From Edolisoma coerulescens (taxonomy: Eukaryota > Chordata > Aves > Passeriformes > Campephagidae): DNA of 64,000 bases. The stretch is from NCBI GenBank assembly GCA_013397115.1, contig VWZW01006279.1, forward strand, positions 1,199,752-1,263,751, written 5' to 3'. Position 1 is the first letter of the stretch. Every line of letters begins with the position of its first letter. Both the position numbers and the translations under genes were made by a program. The notes under the pieces are model-generated. The model ran no database searches and was not told the origin of the DNA. It saw only the letters and a program-made list of their open reading frames with translations. Below, piece after piece: positions 51,601 to 61,560 of this stretch.

Positions 51601-52411
51601 CTGAGCATCTCCCAGCAAACAGCCCTCCAGCCAGCAAGATGTGCTCCTTGATAAGGGAGGCAGCACTGAGAGATCAAGAGAGCAATGGTGAGATGCAGGA
51701 ACAGGCTGAATCAGCACGTCAGGCAGATCAAAACGTCAACAGAGCCATCACATCTGCATGCTAAAGTTTCTTGCAGGGAAGTGAAATAGCTGGAGGAGGG
51801 AACTCTTTGCCTCTAGTTTTCATAATGCCACTCCAGAGCTGCTCTGTATGCACGCTTTGCCCCTTTGAGACTCTTTGGGATGTCTATCATCCATGGGAAA
51901 AAACCCTTTCCCAATACAGACTATAAGCAGAGGCACCAAAGTCAAGCAGCAGCATTGAAACACTCGTGCTACAGTGAACCAGAGCCTTTATTTGTAGCTG
52001 TCCTGCAACTACACCTCCCATCCCCATTTCCAGAATACCTCCTTGAATGTGCCAAATGCAAGATTTGGCACTAAGAGCTGACTTCTGCGAAAACATAAAT
52101 TGCCTTTTTTTTAAGAAGCCCCACTTATTCTGTTCTCCCCAGACGCAAGCACTGGTATGCAGTCACACAAGAATAAAATACACTCTCTCTTTTAAATCAC
52201 TTGTCATTTCTGTGCTGGGGTTGTCCTGGCTATATAACCTCTGAGCTGCTGGCAGCATGTTCTTTTGTCCACCCAGGCTCTACCCACAACAAACCATACA
52301 GGCAATACATTCATGAGAAAAGCTCAGCCCTCAAAACACAGAGCAAAGGGATCAGATAACTGCTGGCTTCAGGCAAGGACCTGCCAGGGCTCCCTCCATG
52401 ACCTTGAGCAA
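45661..52411. other. Unique non-coding sequence, no gene seen
   Basis: No nameable interspersed repeat is seen in nearly 7 kb. Small simple features are an AAAC repeat with a following N at 48803-48822, a 15-base tandem duplication at 49771-49800 (ATCTGTCACTAA/ATCTGTTACTAA) and a 16-base A run at 49934-49949. Frames reach 126 codons with no domain. The part 49420-49660 is AT-rich and repeat-free and could be conserved, but I cannot test that. Confidence 0.5.
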
Positions 52412-52530
52412 ATCACGGAATCATAGAATTGTAAAGGTTGGAAAAGATCACTAAGATCACAGAACTCATCTGTTACCACTCCAGCTTCTCTGTGGTAAAA
52501 CAGGCCCCAATACCCTATATCACACACCTG
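52412..52530 (-). mobile_element. CR1 LINE 3' fragment, reverse orientation
   Basis: The left edge ATCACGGAATCATAGAATTG is the reversed CR1 tail, followed by AAAGGTTGGAAAAGATCACT and a decayed stretch ending near CACACACCTG. Wording of the 3' end (GGTTGGAAAAGA) differs from the next copy (GGTTGGAAGGGA), so the two belong to different CR1 subfamilies. Confidence 0.88.
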
Positions 52531-52580
52531 AGCAAATCTAATCATCTCATAATACTCATTCTGTAGTTTTACTTCTTATT

Positions 52581-53080
52581 TCGCAGAATCATAGAACGGT
52601 TGGGGTTGGAAGGGACCTTAAAGATCATCTCATTCCAACCTCTCTGCCATGTGGAGGGACACCTTTCACTAGACCAGGTTACTCAGAGCCCCATCCAGCC
52701 TGGCCTTAAACACTTCCAGAGACAGGGCCATTGCCTCACCACTCTCACAGTATACATTTTCTTCCTAATAGCCAATCTAAACCCACCATCTTTCAGTTTA
52801 AAGCCATTCCCCCTTGTTCTATCTCTACATGCCATTGCCCAAAGTCCCTATCCAGCTTTCTTGTAGGCTCCCTTTAGGTACTAAAGGTGCTATAAAGGTA
52901 CTACAAAGGAAGATGCTGTTAAGTCTCCTTGGAGCCTTCTCTTTCTCAGGCTGAACAACCCCAACTCTCTCAGCCTTTCCTCACAGGAGAGGTGCTCCAG
53001 CCCTCTGATCATCTTGGTGGCCTTCCTTTGAACTCTTTTGGACAGGAGTCCATGTCCTTCCTCAGGCCATTCTCAGTACT
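52581..53080 (-). mobile_element. CR1 LINE, 5'-truncated, reverse orientation
   Basis: This is the best-preserved element of the window. From left to right on the plus strand: CGCAGAATCATAGAACGG, GGGTTGGAAGGGACCTTAA, CACTAGACCAGGTT, AGCCCCATCCAGCCTGGCC, TTTAAAGCCATTCCCCCTTG, GGCTGAACAACCCCAACTC and GGAGAGGTGCTCCAGCCC. A small local duplication (AAGGTGCTATAAAGGTACTA) lies at about 52886. The length of 0.5 kb is typical. It starts 50 bases after the preceding CR1 and ends beside the CpG island. Confidence 0.96.
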
Positions 53081-53124
53081 CTCAGCTCCTAATACTTAAC
53101 ACTTACTCTCCCTGTAACATTTAC

Positions 53125-53690
53125 TCACAACGACGCGGCAAAAACAGAGTGGAAAAACAGAAAAAAAATAAAAGATACCCGATGTCTGAGCCTGTAACCT
53201 GTTTTCGGTGGACGGGATGCGGGGGAGGGTAACACACACCACCTCAGAGAGCTGGAGAAACGTTCCGCCCATTCCCCAGCCTGTCCTCCCCCTGACAACA
53301 AACACGTCCTCAACACGTCAAGATTCCCGCAAAAACACCCCGAGTGAGAACTGCTCTGGCGCGTACTTGAAGTCGCTGGCAGCGACGGGGTGTTGGGTGC
53401 AAGAGGGCCGTTCGGAGCACTGAGGGGTGCTTGGGGCGAACACGGCTGCTTGGCCCAAGGAGGCTTGAAGCGGAGCTTTCTCCCCAGGCCATAAGGAAAG
53501 GAAGGAGCTTTTTTTAAAAAGGAGGGAGGTATTTTTTTTAAAAAGAAACGGAGGGATCCTGCCCGCCCTCCTCGGCGCGGCCCCCGCCGCCCCCCGGCCC
53601 CTCAGGCGGCGGNGGGCGGCAGCGCCGGGAGACCGCCGGGGATGGGGCTGCCGGGCCCCGGCCCTCCCTGGTTCGGCTGCTGGAGTAGTA
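53125..53690. promoter_or_regulatory. CpG island, possible promoter region
   Basis: I count about 41 CpG dinucleotides in roughly 565 bases, about one per 14 bases, against a few per kilobase in most of the window. The densest part is 53560-53690, GC-rich enough to include CCGCC and GGGCGG Sp1-type boxes. A single N sits inside it at 53613. CpG islands of this kind usually mark promoters or first exons of vertebrate genes. No TATA box, open frame or splice pattern lets me choose a strand. A 30-base motif of T run, A run and GGAGGG is nearly duplicated at 53508-53555. Confidence 0.65.
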
Positions 53691-53840
53691 GTAGTAATAA
53701 TAAAAATTAAAACAACAAAGCCATTATTATTATTATTACTATTCTTCTTATTATTTTTGTTTTGTTGCTGTTGTTGTTGTGTTGTTGTTGTTGTTGTTAT
53801 TATTATTGTTATTATTATTACTATTATTACTATTATTTTA
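53685..53840. repeat. Compound trinucleotide microsatellite (GTA/ATT/TTG type)
   Basis: Roughly 155 bases are built of GTA/ATA units, then ATT units, then TTG units, then ATT units with ACT interruptions. Every class is a three-base repeat, and phases change between blocks. It directly abuts the GC-rich core of the island. On the minus strand one frame reads as runs of Thr, Gln and Asn, but this is simply translated repeat and not a domain. Confidence 0.92.
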
Positions 53841-54795
53841 CGGAATTCACCAGTAATCATTGCATGGACATCTCCCCTTTAAAAGTCAGGAGGCTCTGGA
53901 ATAGCGGTAGCTGCCAGCCAGACGGGGGGGGCCCGTTGTCTCCCACCACGACTTCCCCCCGGAGAGCTGATTAATACCGACCTCCTGCAGGCAAAATCGG
54001 ATCTGCGTGAGCTTTGCGCCCCTGTGAAGTGCAGGATTGCAGGATTGGCTCTGCGGCCACGCTGCTGTCGAAGATAATGGACGGGAAAGGCCGACCTTCT
54101 GGCGTATGTGCCGTGGCGACTCGTCCAGCACTGGAAGCTTTGCCACTGCCCTCCAGCTTCACCTCAGCCAGCACCCTGCAAAGGAGACGTGTGCCGCTAC
54201 AGAAAAAAGGATCTGCAGTCCCTTGTTCCTGTGTTAAACAGCATCATGGAGTGGCTGACCATAGGAATAAGGTCACAGCTAGATGCATTGGTGGGTGGTG
54301 ATAAGCGAAAAAAGTCTAGGCTTCATCTTAGAATGTATCTACATTATAAACAAATAAGGAGGAAAACCATTGTCTGGCACAGGCTAATGGTGAGGGTTTA
54401 GGCTGTCATAAGCCTCTGCAGTTTGCTCCAGTCCCACAGAAGTGGGACCTCAAAACATATCTCATGAGATTTCTGATTGATGAATTTCTGGTTATTAGTG
54501 AAGCCCTGGCTACTCAGGCTTTGAAGAGTGGGCACTAGGTCTGGTATTAACGCGTGGAGGGAGTCTAAGAGCAGTGAAACCTGTACCCTCTGCTTTTTCT
54601 CATACTTTGGAGATGTGCTACCAAATCCTGCTCAGAGCAATGTCTATGTTGCCTCAGTCTTCAAATCCCATTACAGGTGATTAAAATAATCTAGAGTTAA
54701 CAAATTCCCAAATCACCCTACCCAAGTCCTTGTATGAAAGAAAGGACATCATTTCCGACAGACTGGATGTGGAAAAATTAATTTCCTGGCATCCA
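53841..54795. other. CpG-rich shoulder, then unique sequence
   Basis: From 53841 to about 54200 there are some twenty CpG sites, so the island continues beyond the trinucleotide repeat. Three overlapping plus-strand frames (about 54014-54400) of 66-97 codons lie here with no known domain. From 54300 to 54795 the sequence returns to ordinary AT-leaning DNA. A non-coding first exon could lie here but no boundary can be justified. Confidence 0.45.
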
Positions 54796-55805
54796 AACAT
54801 AAGAACGGCCATGCTGGTTGAGACAAGTCCATCCAGCCCAATAGCCTGTCTCAAACATAAACAACAGCTGATGCCTGGGGAACAGCATAAGAGAGGGGTA
54901 AGCACACAGTGATAGTTCCCTGGCATGCTGTCCCGAACTCCAGCAAGCTGTGGCTCAGGGACTTCCCTGAGACAGATGTGGTATCTTTAAATTTAATAGC
55001 CCTTGATGGATTTTTGCTTCCATGAATTTGTGTAATTGCTTTTTGAACCCATATCAATTTTTGACATTGCAGCATCCTGTGACAATTAGTGGTACACTCC
55101 AACAAAGCAGGGTTTAAAGAAGAGCCCTTATTTTGTTTGTTTTGAACAGGCCACCTAATAATTTCATCTGATGCTCCTAGTTCTTGTGGTATGAGAGTCA
55201 ATTACAATCATTCCCTATTTGCCTTCTTGGTGCCATTCATGATTTTACAAATTTATCTCATGTCCTCCCTCACATATTGATCTTTCAGATATGTATTCTT
55301 AGTCTATTTTGAAATCCTAGTGCAGAAGCCATGTTACAGCTCGGATCTTCCTCTGACCCCAGTGTTACCATTTTGGAGCTAGCAGGCTTGAGCAACACCA
55401 TTTTCAGGGTGTAGGCACATCAGATGTATTTATATCAGGATGCAGCAGTGTTTTTAGCTTTGTTTCTTCCACACTGAATTCTAAAATTTCATTTAGTTTT
55501 TTGAACACTGCTGAGAATGGATCTGGCATTTTCATAAATATGTCTAGATTTCACGGCTCTTCAAGGATTTTTTCTCTGAGAGCTAGCAGTGAGCCCAGCA
55601 CCCTCAGCTCTGTATGTAGAAGAGTCTGCTTTGCCCACCGGCATTAAAATACACATATCTATCTTGCCTTTCCTCTGTTTTATCAGCCGATTACTCAGTA
55701 TCATGAGATGATGTTTTTGTCATGTGCCATGTTTTTACTACCATAAATAACGTTGTGTCACCCACAAGTTTGCCACCTTGCTGTTCAACCCCTTTCCTGT
55801 GTATG
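54796..55805 (-). mobile_element. Ancient L3-like CR1 LINE relic, reverse orientation
   Basis: The left end AACATAAGAACGGCCATGCTGG is the reversed 3' part of an old amniote CR1/L3 lineage, also known from turtles and crocodilians (string split for length). Further landmarks in order are CCATGAATTTGTGTAATTG, TAATTTCATCTGATGCTCCT, AGTTCTTGTGGTATG, TCATGATTTTACAAATTTAT, TTTATATCAGGATGCAGCAG and GTTTGCCACCTTGCTGTTC. It is about 1 kb long, 5'-truncated and strongly decayed. It is older than the other CR1 copies and lies between two CpG-rich blocks. Confidence 0.8.
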
Positions 55806-55974
55806 AGTCTGGCAGATGGATTTGATACTTAAGATCCTGGTGAAATTAGAGGGGTGCTGGAGGAGGAAGTAGTGGGCAACTATTTCTCCTCTTTCCATCA
55901 GCACAGCTTGCATCTCACCTAGATTTGGACTGAGGCGCTGCTCCTCAGGGAGGTGCTGGCAGGCTCTTTTTGAC
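55806..55974. other. Spacer between ancient CR1 and CpG-rich block
   Basis: No repeat or gene is recognised. The CR1 relic may extend some 40 bases into it. Confidence 0.4.
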
Positions 55975-56510
55975 CCTGCAGCACATTTGGAGGGATGCTG
56001 GTGCAGGCTGTCCGTCATGCGCAAGGCCAGCTGTTCAGCTGACACAACCGATTTACGCTATCCGAGGATGGGGCTGGAGATGGGGAGCCAGCCATCACGG
56101 GCATGGGGACAGCTGACATGGAAGTGGGGTGGCCTCAGCTGGACACAGCGGTGGAGACAGGTGGGGTGGCCTGAGCGGAGTCCGCGGGGCAGTGCTGGGT
56201 TGAGGGCAAACCTGCGGAGGCAGTGCCTGTTCTTTGCCCACCTTGTGGTGGTGTCATCATACCTCCCTCCGCACAACCTGACAGGTATGTTTATTCTTAA
56301 CAACACGCAAGACTTTTGGAGGCTGGCCCCTGCTTCCTCGCTGCTTGTCAGTGCTGAGCACGGCCGGTCAGAGCGTGCTGTGAGCGCTGCTCGCACAGCC
56401 AGAGCTGTCCCCAGTGCGTCCCCATTCCAGCGTGTCAGCCAAGCGTTTAAGACACCTGCTTCTTTTCGCTCCTGCGCCGGCCATGGACTAATAGGGACAA
56501 ACGGGAAGAG
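55975..56510. other. Second CpG-rich block
   Basis: Nearly thirty CpG sites in about 535 bases, with GC content clearly above the flanks, notably CGGAGTCCGCGGGG near 56177 and CACGGCCGGTCAGAGCGTG near 56359. It contains a plus-strand frame of 176 codons (55987-56517) and a minus-strand frame of 112 codons. Neither has a domain that I know. Open frames are expected to be longer in GC-rich DNA because stop codons are AT-rich. It could be a separate regulatory island or an exon region of an unknown transcript. Confidence 0.4.
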
Positions 56511-59500
56511 GACCTAGCAGAATGCAGAAAATAATCATCCTGTGCCAAAAGGGAATGTATGATCAAAACTACAATGGGCAGGCAAGCAGTGAGGCAGTGA
56601 CCCGAGGCAGCGCAATGTGTCAGGAAGAGAGAGCAGCAGCCCAGGGACAGCAACAGCCCAGAGCCTCAATTTGTAATGACTGTGTGGACCACATGCCAAA
56701 AAGTCTCTCCCCACCTCCTTGCTCCAGAGAGCTCTCCTAATGTTCTTAGCCACTTGGACATCACAAGAAAAAGAGCCTGCACGTTTCCAGCACACGACCT
56801 AAGGCATTTGCTCAAGCAAAGCACTGCCGTGCTTCGGCACTGCCAAACCTACCTCTGACTCGGAGTGCTCCAAACACCTGTGAGTCAGACGATGGGAAAT
56901 TCTCCCTGTCTCCACAAGCACAGATGAGTTTGAACCTTCTGGGCATTTTAGCAGTTTACCATCTGCACATATAACCTTTTTTCTGAGCACACTGAAGTCT
57001 TGTAGGAGGATGTTAAATCCAGGAACCAAAATAAGGAAACATGTTTACACCTGCTGCATCTGTTCAAGAATTTCCAGCCTCTATTACACTTTTGACTTTC
57101 ACATTCCCCCTCCTCCTCCTTCCTGTTTGGTCAAATGCCACCATGTTAAAAACAATCCTGTTTTTTTCCCCCCAAGTCTCACAGACTTTCTATTGAATCT
57201 TGTGAAAACTTACAGCATATGAAAGAAGCTGTGAAATGGTCTAGCGACAGAAGCAAGTGCTGGCTGCAGTCTCTCTTCCTTATCCAGGATTTTCAGATAC
57301 TGGGATTCATTGTGAAGAAAAATGACATTAACTACACAAAATATGGTGATTTTAGTTTTTTAAACTAGAATGAAAAATGAAGAGTCAAACCATTTCTGAC
57401 ACAGATGAAATCTTCCGGAAAACCAGGTGCAATAAAAAAATTTTTAAAAAAAATTATGAGAAGTATTATAACACACCCGAAAGGCAGCACAAAGAAGATG
57501 TCTGTTAGCAACTGCCCCAGTCAATTATAACTGGTTTGCTGTAGAAGACAAAACACACTAGTATCTTCTGTCAGAGGTGATCTGTTTCATTAAAAGAATT
57601 ACCTGTATGATTGCGCCCATTGCCAATTCAGACCCATAGATATGAAATCTTTGTGAAAAGGAAAAAGATTTCTCGCTTGTTGGGGGGGGGCAATAGTGAA
57701 ATAGTTCTACTGAGCAGAATTCAAAGGAGATTTCTTTTCATAATTTTCACCAAATTTTATGTTAAAGTTCTTCCTGGATATGTTATAAAATATTTTTCAG
57801 TGAAGCAAATACTATGAATACTATGAATCAAATTACTTCAAGAGCGTCTGGTAGCATTTTTATAACCATTCAAATTAAGGTATTGATAAAGAGGTTGAAA
57901 AATAGAGCAAGAGATACAAAAAATATTGGATAATTCAGACATTTTCCTCCGAGTAATTGATTTTTTCTAATGACTTTTCTCTTGGAAGATTTACACTGGC
58001 TTTGTGAATACATGAGCTGGACTATTAATAATGTGGGCAAGGTGGTGGTACTGGGAAAAATCCTCTTCTCCCTGTAATTTCCTAATAAAGCCCAGTTAAT
58101 GGAAGAGAAATGTTTTCACGGGTCAACAGGTAACTAAGGAAAGTGCCGTTTAGTGATTGTGGCATTTGATGTTATGATAAGGGCCTCTGTTTCTTTGAAT
58201 TGCTGTGGGATGCTTGTGTGAAGCATGCTTCCTAAAACAGTAAGAGAAAATAACAATATTAAGGTCAATATGGGACATAGTTGGGAAGGTTTGAGGCAAG
58301 TCCTGTGGTCCTAACTCAGGCAAATTCTCACTGACAGGTCTTGGCCAATACAATCTGCAGGTGTCCACTTTCTTTCAGCATTTAGCCCAGTATTCAACCA
58401 GAAGAAAGCAGTTCAGTAATTCATTAGGATATGATCATGCCGGGCTGGTTACTAATTGTTCAAAATACCATTGGAGGCACTCCAGGATGCTGCACAGCAC
58501 TCCACAGCTGGCAGCCATGGTACACAGGCGCGTATGCCACCCAAATAGAGCTGAATAGCATGAGAGCCACAGGAGGAAAGCAAAAATCCCTTGCTTCCAA
58601 GCCCATGGGAACCTTCCTGTGTTGTGAGGGAGCTGCAGGTGCAGGGAGCTGCAGGCAGGATGAGTGCAATGAACAACCCCACTGCCTCATGCCAAAGCGA
58701 AATGTTAGCGGCAAAATAATTTTACTCCTGGCTGTCAAATGGGAGCTGCGGGGTTCCTCTCCTAACAATGAAAGGCAGACTACTGTGCATTAACAGCCCT
58801 GCCGGTGCACAAAGTGGCCTAGCCTGTTATTAAACTGTACAGCTAAAGCTGTTGTTCTCCACTTAGCTGAAAGTGAGTTACCATATTGCAGGTCCCCCAA
58901 GACGTTCCCTACCCTTGACATATCCTCTCCCTCACATGAGTGGTAATGACTGGGATCAGATCCCTTAGGCTCCTGCCTGCACTGTTTTACCTTGCTTTAG
59001 AGCAGCTTTTTTGAATAACAGAGATCTGGTCTGTCCCCTCTCCTCTTCCCTGTTCTTCCCCCTCAACTCCCCTCCTTCCCCCAGCCTTTATTCCTGAAGC
59101 TCTTTAGTGGCCATAAGGATCCTTCTCTGCAACAAATCCAGCCAAGATAACTCAGCTGCCCTCTAAGAAGGTTGCAGGTGGGGTTTCCCTGCACAGCGTA
59201 GATTGGATTTAAATGTATGCAAATAAGCATTTGTGTGCTCGACCCATGACACAGAAGCATCAGGATTTACTCGCTGACAGTTTTTTCTTGCAGTTTTAAA
59301 TTCACGTTTGCAAATTTGGCTCTGAAATTAACAGGACTGCAGTAATAACATGATTCTGACTTCCTGGGAAATTTCACAGCCATACTGACTAAGGACTTGA
59401 GCCTAAAAAGCTGTACAAAGGATACACAGAGTTATTTTGTTATACACACTTTTTTTTTTTTAAAGGAAAAGATTTGCTTAGTATTAGTCTCACTTCCTCA

Positions 59501-59689
59501 GGATAGACTTCATATACATGGATGTCCTTCATATACAGCGCCATAACAGATAAAATCAGTCCTTTCCCTAGCAGCCTTTTTGTGTCACCGCCTGGCTTTG
59601 CTTGTTGTGTGTGTGCAGTCTTGATCTGTCACTTTCTCCAAGGCCAGCAAAGTAAACTCATGCTCCTGACTCATAGCTCCAGATGGATT
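56511..59689. other. Unique non-coding sequence, no gene seen
   Basis: A 10-G run lies near 57680. A 16-base tandem duplication (GGGAGCTGCAGGTGCA/GGGAGCTGCAGGCAGG) lies at 58628-58659. Frames reach 120 codons (58431-58793) without a domain. The segment 57830-58200 is repeat-free and AT-rich and might be conserved non-coding DNA. Confidence 0.5.
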
Positions 59690-60360
59690 CAAGCTCAAGC
59701 ACACCGTCCCCCTGGAATTTGGCATATGTAGGTTTATATGCCCTAATCAATCAGGCTGATTTCAGTTAATCCTAATCGTCCTATTAGGGTTCCCAGATAG
59801 CAACAACAGCAGCTAGAAATCCCCAAGCAGCCTAATTGACTTCATCTAATTACATTCCTTCTTGAGATTTCCATTAAACTACCCCCTGAATTCATTACAG
59901 TGGTTGGCTGTAGGGTTTTAGGGCTTCTTAAAAAACATATGCAGCTATTGGGATAGCTCGGTTCTAAGGAGCTGAAGTAGTTACTATATATAAGAGCTTG
60001 CCACCTCCACATAGCTATCTGTCAGTTGTCCTGCTCTAGCATATATCAAATGTGCCATCTAATCCCTGTGGGGGATACCAGTTTTGACTCCTGGCACTTA
60101 GGCTCATTTCTGTCGACGTGCCGACCGTGGTTCTTCCCTTGTAGCACTGAACGAACCGCACGAGTCAAGAGACTGCCAGCTCCTATTAACCTCTCGCATA
60201 AAGGATTTATAGATATGTCTCATTATAAAGTAAGGAGCTGACTTTCATCTCAAAAGCAGTTAGCTTGGAAAAGAATGCTCTTTTGCCAGTATTCACCTTC
60301 TTCTGCGCTCCTTCTGTGATAGTAAATTGTAAACTGCTCAGTCGAGATGGCATCTGTCAT
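59690..60360. promoter_or_regulatory. Candidate conserved regulatory block
   Basis: This is repeat-free sequence with an ATCAATCA motif (59746-59753), the reverse complement of the PBX/HOX site TGATTGAT. Several TAATT and TTAATCC-type homeodomain and bicoid-like strings follow. A perfect TATA-box-like TATATATAAG lies at 59985-59994. A cluster of seven CpG sites lies in about 50 bases (60113-60163). This combination is unusual for the window and suggests an enhancer or a tissue-restricted promoter. No exon can be shown. Confidence 0.3.
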
Positions 60361-60639
60361 AGTTAGGTTTCTTCAGCTAATTTGATCACTTCTTCCATTA
60401 AAGTAATGCTTTGGCTTCCCAAATGTAGCTAAGCTCTCAATTCCTGCCTTTCGCAGAATACTACAATGCAGCCTGGAAAAAAAAAAAAAAAGGAATGTCC
60501 ATCTTCTACCCTCAGCATTTGAAAAGTGGAAACTTCTGGGGTAAGGATAAAATTGTTTGATCGCAGCCTGGTTTCCTTTGTACATGCAACTAAGATCAGC
60601 TTCCACGAAACCCGGGGAGGCTGGAAGCAAAGGATCCTT
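60361..60639. other. Unique sequence with a short A tract
   Basis: A run of about 15 A lies at 60478-60492. No gene or repeat family is recognised. Confidence 0.5.
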
Positions 60640-61560
60640 TTCTTAGGCAGTTTTGTATACACTATGCATGCATATCAATGCTTTGACTGGAGTTCACTTG
60701 AAAATGAAAACAAAGCACATGCTAGACGCTGGGAGATAGGCACTTTGACAACTGTCGTGTTGGAAAATGCCTTATAAGTGAGACAAGCCTTTGTCTTCAG
60801 TCTGTTTGGAAACTGATGCCACTGATCACTTTTACGGACAGTTCCTCTAGGTGGGAATGACACGGATATCATTCACACGGAAACTGCCAGATTGATGTCA
60901 GTAAGACAGCAGAGTGTTCAGGTTCATTGGGAGGAATACAATACCTTTGATAAAATAAAATCCTTGACTGCGCACAGAGGGAGCAGGTCGAAAAGGAACG
61001 TACCCTTGCCAAATGTTTACTCTTGCATCTCTGCCTCATGGAGGGTGTGTTCTCTTTCGAGGCAGAGCCAAGGACAGCCAAGAAGTTCTGTGTGAATAAC
61101 ACCTGATTGTTGCAGGGAAATAACTATGTAATTAAACCATAAACAATGTTGTTGTGATTTTAACCAATTTTAACTAAGTTTAAGCCTTTTTAAATCACAG
61201 AATCATAAAAATTTTTTGAGGGGAGATTATATTTTACAAAAATATTGATGTTTACGCTAGATTAATGGCTGCTTGCCTGTAGAGACCACCAGTGAACAGA
61301 GTATCTATCCAAGGTCAGAACTGCAGACACAATAAGTCACTAGAAAGTTTTGTGCAGAAGGATTTGGCCTAAACAGATATTTCTACGAGCTGGCTAAGGT
61401 CGCTAATTACTCCTCTGAATAACTTTGAACTGACATTTTTCAAATAATTTTCATTCCAGAGGGATTAGTAAATCTTTTTAGCAAAGGAACACACACCAAA
61501 ACTTATGAAATGCATTTACAAAAACTTTCTAAAATAATCGAATGCCAGTTCGGAGACACT
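60640..61560. promoter_or_regulatory. Candidate conserved non-coding sequence
   Basis: This is mostly repeat-free DNA with scattered CpG in an AT-neutral context (TTTTACGGACAG, ACACGGATATC, GGTCGCTAATTAC). Preserved CpG in AT-rich, non-island sequence is often a sign of selection or of low methylation. A possible CR1 tail remnant (ATCACAGAATCATAAAA) lies at 61194-61210. Open frames of 65-83 codons overlap each other on both strands and look random. Status as conserved is an inference from texture only. Confidence 0.25.

Noticed and set aside
53318..53860. 180-codon minus-strand frame with Thr, Gln, Asn runs
   Set aside because: The runs are the translated trinucleotide repeat, and the Arg/Ala/Pro-rich part is simply the CpG-island core. 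There is an ambiguous residue at the N. No homology that I can recognise.
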